DNA of 13,477 nt from an uncultured Lachnospiraceae bacterium. Lineage in GTDB: Bacteria; Bacillota; Clostridia; Lachnospirales; Lachnospiraceae. This document shows positions 1 to 6,834 of this stretch, piece after piece (the first letter of the stretch is position 1; the number at the start of each line of letters is the position of its first letter). The position numbers and the translations under genes are program-made. The notes below the pieces were generated by a model. The model had not been told where the DNA came from, did no database searches, and was given only the letters and a program-made list of their open reading frames with translations. The stretch lies in assembly GCA_902784025.1 (NCBI GenBank), contig CACZTF010000199.1, positions 1 through 13,477 on the forward strand. The letters are read 5' to 3'.

Positions 1-1039
1 CAAACCGCTCTTCAATAGTAAGATCCTCATTATTTATCACTACTCCTGAAGCAAACACCGGAAAAGTTCCCAACGGCTTAAATGGTTCAAATTTTTTCCT
101 CTTCTGGGCAACATTTTTCTTTTTTTCATTTGCAAATATCTCAAATATACGTTCATCTTTAGGACCGGTTTCGTTTAGTATCCGGACTGCCATATTCACA
201 CTATGATTTACTATCACATCAGAATTACGGTTCCAGAGATACTCTATAAGAAGAGAGCGGTCAGACTTGAAAAATTTCTTTGCAAGTTCAGTATCAGCGT
301 CAAAGCATTCAACTATTTCTTTAGCAAGAGGTTCAGGCGATAATTTTATACGGCAATGACACCTTATCATGTCATCCCAGTTTTTGTCTTTATAATGCTG
401 ATGACCAAGATCCTCGATCAGTTTCACCAAAGAATCATCACAAAGTTCTAACGTTGCAAGGATCGAGTTCATCCTCCTTGACAGATTTTCATTTTTTTCA
501 TTAAATGCATTGCCTTTATAATGAAGGTCATGCTCTATCTCATGCCAGCCCTCAAATGCATTTGTCCTGACCTGTAATTCAAATGTATCATCTACATAAT
601 CACCTAAAGCAGGATTTACTATCATCTTACTGAGATAATTAGGTAATCTGAATGTACCGTTTATTTTCATTGCACGGAATTCGTATGGAGAGGTTTCAGT
701 AGTATCCCACATTCCCGGCTCACTGAACAATGAATCGATCAGTTTTCTGACTATGGCCATATCATCATCAAAATACAGGATTATCCTTACTCCGATAAGA
801 TCCTGCATCTTTCTGTGCTCATATTTTGAACAACGGGCACCGTAATTCCGTCTGATCATCTTATCAACTATAGAATCCGCTTTTTTTACCCTGTAGGCAA
901 GACGATAGTATAATCCGGCTTTCTTTAGTTTCTCTTCAATGATAGTACAAAGATCCTGTCTTACGATATCCGGAACATGTATAGCATCAGCATTTTCTTT
1001 TGTAAAAAGAGGATTGATCTTTTTTGCGTTTGTTTCCAT
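1..1039 (-). CDS. RelA/SpoT-domain protein, divergent alarmone-synthetase-like (partial, C-terminus cut off)
   Basis: Reading leftward from the ATG at 1039 the frame stays open for 346 codons to the window edge, so the C-terminus is missing. Seen: residues 50-95 carry R-V-K-K-A-D-S-I and D-L-I-G-V-R-I-I, matching the RelA/SpoT synthetase motifs (RxKSxxSI and DLxGxRI). Residues 153-175 carry F-E-L-Q-V-R-T followed by W-H-E-I-E-H-D-L-H-Y-K, matching the E-[IL]-Q-[IV]-R-T and EHxxxYK motifs, with the catalytic Glu present. The usual G-Y-x-S-x-H loop reads G-T-F-R-L-P at 128-133, so its conserved Tyr and His are absent. No HD hydrolase domain precedes the synthetase part. Residues 180-346 are a long extension I do not recognise. 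The ATG is preceded by GGTGAT, part of an extended Shine-Dalgarno. It lies 56 bp downstream of the small membrane gene on the same strand with no terminator between, so they are probably cotranscribed. Family: (p)ppGpp synthetase-like; activity uncertain. Confidence 0.85.
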   Translation of the reverse strand, partial: METNAKKINPLFTKENADAIHVPDIVRQDLCTIIEEKLKKAGLYYRLAYRVKKADSIVDKMIRRNYGARCSKYEHRKMQDLIGVRIILYFDDDMAIVRKLIDSLFSEPGMWDTTETSPYEFRAMKINGTFRLPNYLSKMIVNPALGDYVDDTFELQVRTNAFEGWHEIEHDLHYKGNAFNEKNENLSRRMNSILATLELCDDSLVKLIEDLGHQHYKDKNWDDMIRCHCRIKLSPEPLAKEIVECFDADTELAKKFFKSDRSLLIEYLWNRNSDVIVNHSVNMAVRILNETGPKDERIFEIFANEKKKNVAQKRKKFEPFKPLGTFPVFASGVVINNEDLTIEERF

Positions 1040-1095
1040 ATGTATCACCGATCTGACTAATAATACTTTCTGATAAAGGGTAACTGTGATTGATC

Positions 1096-1284
1096 CTAAC
1101 TAAGTGAAATAATCGTAACAATACCTACCGCCGCAAAGATTATACCTGCTGCGATCAGTACCGGCCCTATCGCGATCCTTTTTTTTCTTGCTGAAGCCGC
1201 TATCTGAAGTATTATTCCCACGATCACACATACTCCTGCGGGAATCAGCATCATCAGTATCAAAATATTATCTGTTCCGAGCAT
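1096..1284 (-). CDS. Small two-helix membrane protein, 62 aa
   Basis: Unrecognised short protein. Seen: two hydrophobic stretches, about residues 7-29 and 40-61, joined by a short basic loop (A-R-K-K-R at 32-36), which predicts a helical hairpin in the membrane with a positively charged cytoplasmic turn. The start ATG at 1284 has a good Shine-Dalgarno (AGAAAGGA, spacing about 8), which argues for a real gene despite its size. It is the first gene of a probable two-gene unit with the downstream RelA/SpoT-domain gene. No function can be assigned from sequence; a regulatory or antitoxin-like role for its neighbour is conceivable but unsupported. Confidence 0.7.
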   Translation of the reverse strand: MLGTDNILILMMLIPAGVCVIVGIILQIAASARKKRIAIGPVLIAAGIIFAAVGIVTIISLS

Positions 1285-1342
1285 TTTGTTGTCCTTTCTG
1301 TAAAACTCTTTTTTTTTGATTAACCGTTTATCTCATGCTTAT

Positions 1343-1370
1343 CTTATATATCATCTCATTTGATTTTAAA
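1343..1370 (-). promoter_or_regulatory. Candidate promoter for the small membrane protein / RelA-SpoT unit
   Basis: On the minus strand TTTAAA (1370-1365) is followed after 16 bp by TATAAG (1348-1343, five of six to consensus). The leader to the ATG at 1284 would be about 50 nt. The -35 is weak (four of six), so this is tentative. Confidence 0.35.
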
Positions 1371-1384
1371 CTGTCAGGGATTTT

Positions 1385-1412
1385 TTAACAGACCAGTGGT
1401 TATTCATATAAT
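1385..1412 (+). promoter_or_regulatory. Sigma-A-type promoter P1 upstream of the MraY-like gene
   Basis: TTAACA (1385-1390, five of six) and a perfect TATAAT (1407-1412) are separated by 16 bp. Transcription would begin near 1419 and give a leader of roughly 140 nt before the ATG at 1558. Confidence 0.6.
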
Positions 1413-1447
1413 GTCGTTTAATAATCTCTTATCGTGATCATAACATT

Positions 1448-1470
1448 ATCATGAGAATGATTTTATCATT
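1448..1470 (+). repeat. Alternating inverted half-sites between the two promoters
   Basis: ATCAT (1448-1452), AATGAT (1456-1461) and ATCATT (1465-1470) form two overlapping inverted repeats: ATCAT-GAGA-ATGAT and AATGAT-TTT-ATCATT. The second is a perfect 15-bp palindrome with a 3-nt centre. The block lies in the P1 leader about 30 bp upstream of the P2 -35, a position suited to an operator or a small RNA hairpin. No regulator can be named. Confidence 0.35.
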
Positions 1471-1497
1471 TCGAAAGGTGGGTGTCAAAAAAACGAC

Positions 1498-1525
1498 TTG
1501 TTTTATCGTGTATTTATGCTATACT
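1498..1525 (+). promoter_or_regulatory. Extended -10 promoter P2 of the MraY-like gene
   Basis: TATACT (1520-1525) is preceded directly by TGC (1517-1519), giving an extended -10. TTGTTT (1498-1503) lies 16 bp upstream as a partial -35. The start would be near 1532, leaving a short leader that holds the ACGGAG ribosome site at 1545-1550. Confidence 0.55.
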
Positions 1526-1557
1526 TCATAAGATATTCATAAAAACGGAGATTGCAT

Positions 1558-2520
1558 ATGTTTGCACATATATTCGGCACAGAAGGATTTGGTCCTGTTA
1601 CCATTGTAGGAATAGGAATTATATTTATCGCATGTTTTATTGCTATGAAACGTGCACGTCTTTTTTTACCGGGCGATTCCGGAAATGATGTTACCGGCGG
1701 TCACATTTCAAAAGGAAAACCCACAGGAGCAGGTATTATATTTGTTATTGCATTTGATGTTTCTGTGCTGTTATTTACCCGCATTCACCCGGAGCTGTTT
1801 ATTTATCTTCTTTTGGTAACTGCCGAAATGATATCCGGATTTTTGGACGATAAAGCAAGTGTGGAATGGGGACGGTTAAAAAAAGGGCTTTTTGATCTTG
1901 CGATCAGTATCATATTCGCCATTACATATCTTGGATTCAATCCGAATACTTTCAGGGTTGCCGTCAGCGGATATACGGTAACCTTTCCGGTGATCGTTTA
2001 TGCCCTGCTCATAATCGCATTATGCTGGTTTTCCATTAATGTAACGAACTGCGCTGATGGCGTTGACGGTCTGACAGGTACTCTTTCAATAGTTACTCTG
2101 TTGCCTATGCTGATCATAATGAAAGGATTCGATTTTGATCCGGCATACAGAAATGCAATCGTCTTTATGATCACCGGACTTTTAGTCTATCTAATGTATA
2201 ACGCTAATCCCAGTAAACTTTTAATGGGAGATGCGGGTTCAAGGGCTCTGGGTCTTTTTATAGCCATGACCGCACTTAAGTCCGGACATCCTTTCCTGTA
2301 TCTGCTTCTTGCGATCGTTCTTTTGTTGGATGGCGGACTTGGTCTGATCAAGATAACAATTATACGACTCTCAAAAAGAAATCATTTTTTGAGTAATATA
2401 AGGACACCGATCCATGACCATTGCAGAAAGGTTCTAAAGTGGTCAGACACACAAGTCGTGATAAGATTCGCGGCAATGCAGGCGATAATCGGTTTTGGTG
2501 TCGTCTGTTATATTTTGTGA
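1558..2520 (+). CDS. MraY/WecA-family polyprenyl-phosphate sugar-1-phosphate transferase
   Basis: A multi-pass membrane enzyme that transfers a sugar-1-phosphate (phospho-MurNAc-pentapeptide in true MraY, HexNAc-phosphate in WecA/TagO) from a UDP donor to undecaprenyl phosphate on the cytoplasmic face. Seen in order: S-K-G-K-P-T-G-A-G (51-59); the Asp pair in G-F-L-D-D (94-98); N-V-T-N-C-A-D-G-V-D-G-L (161-172); M-G-D-A-G-S-R-A-L-G (223-232); and T-P-I-H-D-H (283-288), where MraY normally has three His in a row. About ten hydrophobic segments and 320 aa fit the family. The start is placed at ATG 1558 because ACGGAG lies 7 nt upstream; a TTG at 1552 is too close to it. The gene has its own promoters and stands alone, not in a cell-division cluster. 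It could be the main or a second MraY, or a WecA-type enzyme feeding the adjacent polysaccharide operon; sequence alone does not decide. Confidence 0.88.
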   Translation: MFAHIFGTEGFGPVTIVGIGIIFIACFIAMKRARLFLPGDSGNDVTGGHISKGKPTGAGIIFVIAFDVSVLLFTRIHPELFIYLLLVTAEMISGFLDDKASVEWGRLKKGLFDLAISIIFAITYLGFNPNTFRVAVSGYTVTFPVIVYALLIIALCWFSINVTNCADGVDGLTGTLSIVTLLPMLIIMKGFDFDPAYRNAIVFMITGLLVYLMYNANPSKLLMGDAGSRALGLFIAMTALKSGHPFLYLLLAIVLLLDGGLGLIKITIIRLSKRNHFLSNIRTPIHDHCRKVLKWSDTQVVIRFAAMQAIIGFGVVCYIL

Positions 2521-2544
2521 CAGATATATTTAGTAGCTTTGGTA

Positions 2545-2573
2545 TGTTCAAGCCCTACATATTGTGGTATAAT
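2545..2573 (+). promoter_or_regulatory. Extended -10 promoter of the polysaccharide operon
   Basis: TGG directly followed by TATAAT (2565-2573) is a strong extended -10. The matching -35 position, TGTTCA (2545-2550), is poor, as is usual for extended -10 promoters. Transcription would begin near 2580, about 48 nt before the ATG at 2628, whose ribosome site is GGAGAG at 2614-2619. Confidence 0.65.
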
Positions 2574-2580
2574 CACAATA
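2560..2580 (+). promoter_or_regulatory. Operator-like palindrome around the -10 box
   Basis: Perfect 7-bp arms TATTGTG (2560-2566) and CACAATA (2574-2580) flank the 7-nt centre GTATAAT, so the -10 hexamer sits in the middle of a 21-bp inverted repeat. A protein bound here would occlude RNA polymerase. The regulator is unknown. Confidence 0.5.
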
Positions 2581-2627
2581 ATTACATAATTTGACCTATT
2601 ATTTTAATTGCATGGAGAGATTTTAAT

Positions 2628-3461
2628 ATGGGTGATCTGGTACAGGTTGATTTTAATTCCATAAATCAAAATAATGATGATCATGATGATCCTTCTTTTG
2701 TTTTTGATGAAGAGCAGACGGATCCTTCAAATACCGACGTTTTAACAAACCGGGTAGATCAAAAACAACTTGAAGAAAATGTTTATAAAAAAACCATAAG
2801 GCGTATACGGCATGAGTATCTGCGCTCAAAAAATTACAAAAAAGAAAAGCTGTACAATATTGTAAAAAGGCTATTTGATGTTTCAGTAGCCGGCTCAGGC
2901 ATTACTCTTTTTTTACCTGTATTTGCAGGCCTTTCATTGCTTATTACATTAAGTGACGGTGGACAGCCTATATTCAGTCAGGTCCGGCTTGGAAAGAATA
3001 AAAAAAAGCTTCGCATATATAAATTCAGGAGTATGAGGATGGATTCAGAAGATATAACCAAACTCCTCAATCCTGCCCAGTTGAAACAGTTCTATACTGA
3101 ATATAAAGTAGACAATGATCCGCGTATTACAAAGATCGGTAAGATCATCAGAAAAACCAGCATCGATGAATTACCCCAGCTTTTTAACATACTGGAAGGG
3201 GACATGTCACTTATCGGCCCCCGCCCTATTGTCTGCGGAGAAATGTCTCATTACAGCAAAAAGAATCTGGAAAAACTTTTGAGCGTAAAACCCGGTCTTA
3301 CCGGCTACTGGCAGGCATACGCCAGAAATAAGGCAACATACAGCGACGGTTTACGCCAGAACATGGAATTATATTATGTAGATAACCGTAGTATCGGTCT
3401 GGATCTGAAAATACTTGTAAAAACTGTTATTTCAGTTGTTAAGCAGGAGGGTGCACAATAA
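2628..3461 (+). CDS. Initiating sugar transferase (monotopic phosphoglycosyl transferase)
   Basis: Bacterial sugar transferase family (WbaP/EpsE/WcaJ catalytic domain), which starts repeat-unit synthesis by moving a sugar-1-phosphate from a UDP-sugar to undecaprenyl phosphate. Seen: residues 1-75 are a polar, acidic then basic extension with no membrane segments; one hydrophobic re-entrant helix at about 85-107; then R-L-G (120-122), Y-K-F-R-S-M-R (131-137), the catalytic Asp-Glu pair in S-I-D-E-L-P-Q-L (178-185), G-D-M-S-L-I-G-P-R-P (191-200) and K-P-G-L-T-G-Y-W-Q (221-229). The length (277 aa) is that of the short form without the multi-helix N-terminal domain of full WbaP. It is the first gene of the operon; its stop codon directly abuts the next start. 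Sugar specificity cannot be read from the sequence. Confidence 0.93.
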   Translation: MGDLVQVDFNSINQNNDDHDDPSFVFDEEQTDPSNTDVLTNRVDQKQLEENVYKKTIRRIRHEYLRSKNYKKEKLYNIVKRLFDVSVAGSGITLFLPVFAGLSLLITLSDGGQPIFSQVRLGKNKKKLRIYKFRSMRMDSEDITKLLNPAQLKQFYTEYKVDNDPRITKIGKIIRKTSIDELPQLFNILEGDMSLIGPRPIVCGEMSHYSKKNLEKLLSVKPGLTGYWQAYARNKATYSDGLRQNMELYYVDNRSIGLDLKILVKTVISVVKQEGAQ

Positions 3462-4280
3462 GTGTCAGTATCAGATAAGCTTCAGATAATCGTTGCATGT
3501 CATAAAGAATGCGATCATCCATCGGACCCTGCCTATCTTCCCTTGCATGTGGGATGCGAAGGAAAGCCGGACATTGGAATGAAGGGTGATAATACAGGCG
3601 AGAACATCAGTTTAAAAAATCCGGTCTTCTGTGAACTTACCGGCCTTTATTGGGCATGGAAAAATCTCACCTGTGATAATATCGGTCTTGTTCATTACAG
3701 GCGTTACCTTACTATAATGCCTAATTCTTTTTGTAAAAACCATTCCCTTGATGAATGTGTTCTTTCGGGACGCAGAGCCTTAAACATATTAAAGGAGAAA
3801 AAGATCATCCTGCCGAAAAGAAGGGAGTATTATATTGAGAATCTTTATTCCCACTATGCTCATACATTTGACGGTAAGCATTTGAGGATCACACGCAAGA
3901 TAATCGCCTCCTTCTATCCCGATTACATCGAAAGCTTTGACATAATCATGAATTCCACTTCCGGTTATATGTTCAATATGTTCGTTATGCGCCGGGAATT
4001 ATTAGATGATTATTGCTCATGGCTATTTGATATTCTTTTTAAACTTGAAAAAAAGATCAATGTATCAGGTTTATCAGATTTTCAAAAAAGATATGCAGGT
4101 CGTGTTGCGGAGAGACTTTTTAACGTATGGCTTTTATATAACATACGAAATATAAATATAAAAGAAAAAGATTTATTTGAAATCCCGTGGTTTTATACCG
4201 GAAAAGTAAATAAGATAAAAAAGATCACATCTTTTTTGGGAGCCAAGTTTTTTAATAAAAAATATGAGGAAAGTTTTTAA
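3462..4280 (+). CDS. DUF4422 glycosyltransferase-like protein
   Basis: DUF4422 proteins occur in capsule and exopolysaccharide clusters and are taken to be cytoplasmic glycosyltransferases. Seen: I-V-A-C-H-K near the N-terminus (10-15); D-N-T-G-E-N-I-S-L-K-N-P (43-54); C-E-L-T-G-L-Y-W-A-W-K-N (57-68); and G-L-V-H-Y-R-R-Y (75-82). These are the hallmark blocks of the family, and 272 aa is the usual length. The start is a GTG immediately after the previous stop, with AGGAGG at 3445-3450 (spacing 11), so translation is probably coupled. The stop TAA overlaps the next ATG by one base. It probably adds one sugar to the lipid-linked intermediate; donor and acceptor are unknown. Confidence 0.88.
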   Translation: MSVSDKLQIIVACHKECDHPSDPAYLPLHVGCEGKPDIGMKGDNTGENISLKNPVFCELTGLYWAWKNLTCDNIGLVHYRRYLTIMPNSFCKNHSLDECVLSGRRALNILKEKKIILPKRREYYIENLYSHYAHTFDGKHLRITRKIIASFYPDYIESFDIIMNSTSGYMFNMFVMRRELLDDYCSWLFDILFKLEKKINVSGLSDFQKRYAGRVAERLFNVWLLYNIRNINIKEKDLFEIPWFYTGKVNKIKKITSFLGAKFFNKKYEESF

Positions 4281-6775
4281 TGCTTTCACGCAGAAGTGAC
4301 CAAAACAATTCTATATTCGAAAGTATTTTCCTATTGATGTTCTCAGTGATCATTTTTATGAATATCATGGGGGCATCCCAGATAACGGAATGGTCAGGAT
4401 GGGGAAGGACAAATACTGTTGTCCTGGGTATTGCTTTTCTGATAATCCTTGTCAGTTATTTTTTTTACGGTCATATTGATAAACGCTCTCTGATAGTCGG
4501 AGCTGTCTTGCTGGTTTTATGCTTTTTAATACGACAACAGAGCGAACGTGGCAAGGATATCATTTTTTTTACATTGTTTGCTTTATTAGGCGCTTTTATA
4601 AATCAGGAAAGATTTATAAGACGGTATGTATTTGTTGCAAGTGTAGCTGTTTCACTGATCATAGTTCTTTATATCAGCGGTTTTTTCTATACAGAATCCA
4701 TAGGAAGGACAGCAGAAGATGTAACCCGATTATATTTAGGATTTAACTACACCACATATGCGGCAAACTTTCTGTTCCACATAGTTATCGCCTATTTTTT
4801 TATTAAAAAAAGACATGTCAATGTAATAGAGACTGTTGTGGTAATGTCCCTAAACGCCATAATATTTATACTTACTGACACTCAGGCAGTATTTTATGAA
4901 TTAATAGCCTTATTTGTTATTCTGTGGTTACTAAGACTGTTTCCTTATTTTTTCAAGTACAGGATATTTAAAGTTATCAGTACCTGGATAATGCCGTTTC
5001 TGGCTTTTTTAAGTATTGGTCTGGCTTTAGTTTATTCACCGGATAATGCAATCCTTAATAAACTGAACATTGCACTTTCGAGCAGACTGCGCTTGGGAAA
5101 TGACGCTATCACAAAGTACGGATTCCATCTTTTCGGTAATAAAACAGAATGGATGACCGGTACACTTGGAGAGGACAGATTTGAAGAGTATTTTTATGTT
5201 GACTCATCATACCTTAACATAGCCCTTTCATTCGGTATAGCTATTCTTTTGTTTGTTATAATTGGTTTTATGATACTGGCCCGCAGCAAACACAAAGAAA
5301 AACAATACCTTGCATGTATAGCCTTAATCTTTCTTGCTGTTCATTCTTTTACAGATCCTCAGCTTTTTGAACCGAGATACGATCCTATGATACTTTATCT
5401 CGGAGCCGCATTCATATATAAAGGCAGATTCCCTACATTTACAAAAACAGGAGATCAACCCATGGATAATTATCAAAAAAACGAAAGAGAAATAAGCGTC
5501 AGAACTCTAGCCTGGCGTGTACTAAAAAAATGGTATATCATTCTTATCATTGCAGCCTGTATCGGAGCCCTTGCTGTAGGCTACCGCATATTCAGGAATA
5601 ATTCAAAAACAGGAAACGAAACCGAGGTCGCCTTAGCTAAAGAAGAATATGAAAAGAAACTGGCCGAATACAACAGGAATCAGGAAACCTATAAAAAAGC
5701 TATTTCCGATATGGAAGATACATTGCAGTCAAAATTAGATTATCTTTCGGAGTCTGAACTGATCAAGATAGATCCTAACAAAGAACAACTTGCAACTGTG
5801 CACATGTTTTTTACTTCAGATGGCTTCAAGGCTTCTGAAACAGACACTGATAATACAGCTAATAAGATAATCGACTATTACAGTTCATTTTTGTCTTCCG
5901 GAGTGGATTACACTGCCCTTTCCGAAGAATTAGATATAAATCCCGTATATCTTCAGGAACTTGTAGTATGTGGAAAGGACTACTCTACAGGCAACCTTAC
6001 TATCAGTGCAAAAAGCAATGATCCCGACAAATCCCAAAAAATACTGGAATATACAATAGCGGCTGCAGATTCCCTTTATGATCCGGCAAAAAAATTATTC
6101 GGTAACTTCAGTGTACAATCTGACAGCCCTGTGGTTAATGAGACGATAGATGCTTCTTTACAAAACACCATAAATACAAAAGCAACAGAGATAAAAAATC
6201 TTGAAGCCTCGATAAAACAGATAAAACAATCTCTTGAAAAGCTTGATAAGCCTTCACCTCCTGCAATAATCGGCCGTTCTGAACTCTTAAAAGACGCCTT
6301 GATATTCGGCGGAAAAGCTTTCGCTGCAGGGATCGGCGGAATGATCATACTTATGGCTCTTATCATTATAGGGCGCAGACGTGTGCTTTCTGCAAAAGAA
6401 CTGAACAATACATACAATCTCAAAGAGATCGCTATAATTAATAAAAACGACGAAGATCTCTCAGATAAATACGATATCGCATCAGAAAATATCATTAAAT
6501 ACTCTGACGGTGCATCAAACATACTTCTTGTAGGCGATGCTCCTGAAAAACTTACTTTCGATCTTATGAGCGAGCTTCAGGGAAGACTTGAAGACATGAG
6601 TATTGATCGTGTTGTAAAAATAGATGAAAACAAACACACCCTTGATAAACTTAAAAACACAGATGCAGTATTATTTGTTGAAAAAGTCGGAAAGTCCAGT
6701 TACAGGCTTATGGACAAAAATTTTGATTATATCGCCAACTGGAAAAAGAAGATAATAGGAAGCGTTGTTTTTTAG
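4280..6775 (+). CDS. Fused Wzy-like polysaccharide polymerase and Wzz-like chain-length regulator
   Basis: 831 residues in two parts. Residues 1-385 hold about ten to eleven hydrophobic segments plus an extracytoplasmic loop with S-S-R-L-R-L-G (267-273), L-F-G-N-K-T-E-W (284-291) and Y-V-D-S-S-Y-L (306-312), the pattern of Wzy/O-antigen-polymerase-like proteins. Residues 395-831 look like a Gram-positive polysaccharide co-polymerase: a short cytoplasmic lead, a membrane helix (about 419-436), a large outer domain with coiled coil (455-485 and 625-655), a second helix (about 674-697), and a cytoplasmic tail resembling a BY-kinase fold but without a Walker A loop. Polymerase and regulator are normally separate genes. 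At the junction an AGGAGA and in-frame ATG (5462, codon 395) could start a 437-residue Wzz-like protein. The gene starts at ATG 4280, after GAGGAAAG, overlapping the previous stop by one base. Expected role: polymerising flipped repeat units and setting chain length. Confidence 0.82.
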   Translation: MLSRRSDQNNSIFESIFLLMFSVIIFMNIMGASQITEWSGWGRTNTVVLGIAFLIILVSYFFYGHIDKRSLIVGAVLLVLCFLIRQQSERGKDIIFFTLFALLGAFINQERFIRRYVFVASVAVSLIIVLYISGFFYTESIGRTAEDVTRLYLGFNYTTYAANFLFHIVIAYFFIKKRHVNVIETVVVMSLNAIIFILTDTQAVFYELIALFVILWLLRLFPYFFKYRIFKVISTWIMPFLAFLSIGLALVYSPDNAILNKLNIALSSRLRLGNDAITKYGFHLFGNKTEWMTGTLGEDRFEEYFYVDSSYLNIALSFGIAILLFVIIGFMILARSKHKEKQYLACIALIFLAVHSFTDPQLFEPRYDPMILYLGAAFIYKGRFPTFTKTGDQPMDNYQKNEREISVRTLAWRVLKKWYIILIIAACIGALAVGYRIFRNNSKTGNETEVALAKEEYEKKLAEYNRNQETYKKAISDMEDTLQSKLDYLSESELIKIDPNKEQLATVHMFFTSDGFKASETDTDNTANKIIDYYSSFLSSGVDYTALSEELDINPVYLQELVVCGKDYSTGNLTISAKSNDPDKSQKILEYTIAAADSLYDPAKKLFGNFSVQSDSPVVNETIDASLQNTINTKATEIKNLEASIKQIKQSLEKLDKPSPPAIIGRSELLKDALIFGGKAFAAGIGGMIILMALIIIGRRRVLSAKELNNTYNLKEIAIINKNDEDLSDKYDIASENIIKYSDGASNILLVGDAPEKLTFDLMSELQGRLEDMSIDRVVKIDENKHTLDKLKNTDAVLFVEKVGKSSYRLMDKNFDYIANWKKKIIGSVVF
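5449..5464 (+). promoter_or_regulatory. Internal Shine-Dalgarno and in-frame ATG at the domain junction
   Basis: AGGAGA (5449-5454) lies 7 nt before ATG (5462-5464), an ideal arrangement. The ATG is in frame with the long gene and falls in the linker between the polymerase and regulator domains. Initiation here would yield a separate 437-residue Wzz-like protein from the same mRNA. The codon CAA at 5456-5458 is one C-to-T change from TAA, which would split the gene into two with a three-base gap. Confidence 0.65.
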
Positions 6776-6784
6776 AACTACGAC

Positions 6785-6834
6785 AAAGGAGAGAACGGAT
6801 CAGGTACTACTTCCGTTGACCATATCTGAAAATG
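6785..6834 (+). promoter_or_regulatory. Distant ribosome site with intervening hairpin before the flippase start
   Basis: AAAGGAG (6785-6791) is a strong Shine-Dalgarno but lies 40 nt before ATG 6832, and no good site is closer. Between them AACGGA (6794-6799) and TCCGTT (6812-6817) are perfect 6-bp inverted arms with a 12-nt loop; folding would bring the site nearer to the start. No earlier in-frame start exists, because a TGA lies at 6817-6819. Confidence 0.4.

Noticed and set aside
1552..1557. TTG as start of the MraY-like gene
   Set aside because: Only one base separates it from the ACGGAG ribosome site; ATG 1558 has proper 7-nt spacing.
1482..1688. 68-residue plus-strand frame starting at a GTG after AAAGGTGG
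   Set aside because: It runs through promoter P2 and overlaps the well-supported MraY-like gene in another frame; the product has no family character.
6076..6522. 148-residue minus-strand frame within the fusion gene
   Set aside because: It is a shadow of the coiled-coil and tail coding region, has no ribosome site, and its composition follows the reverse complement of the real frame.
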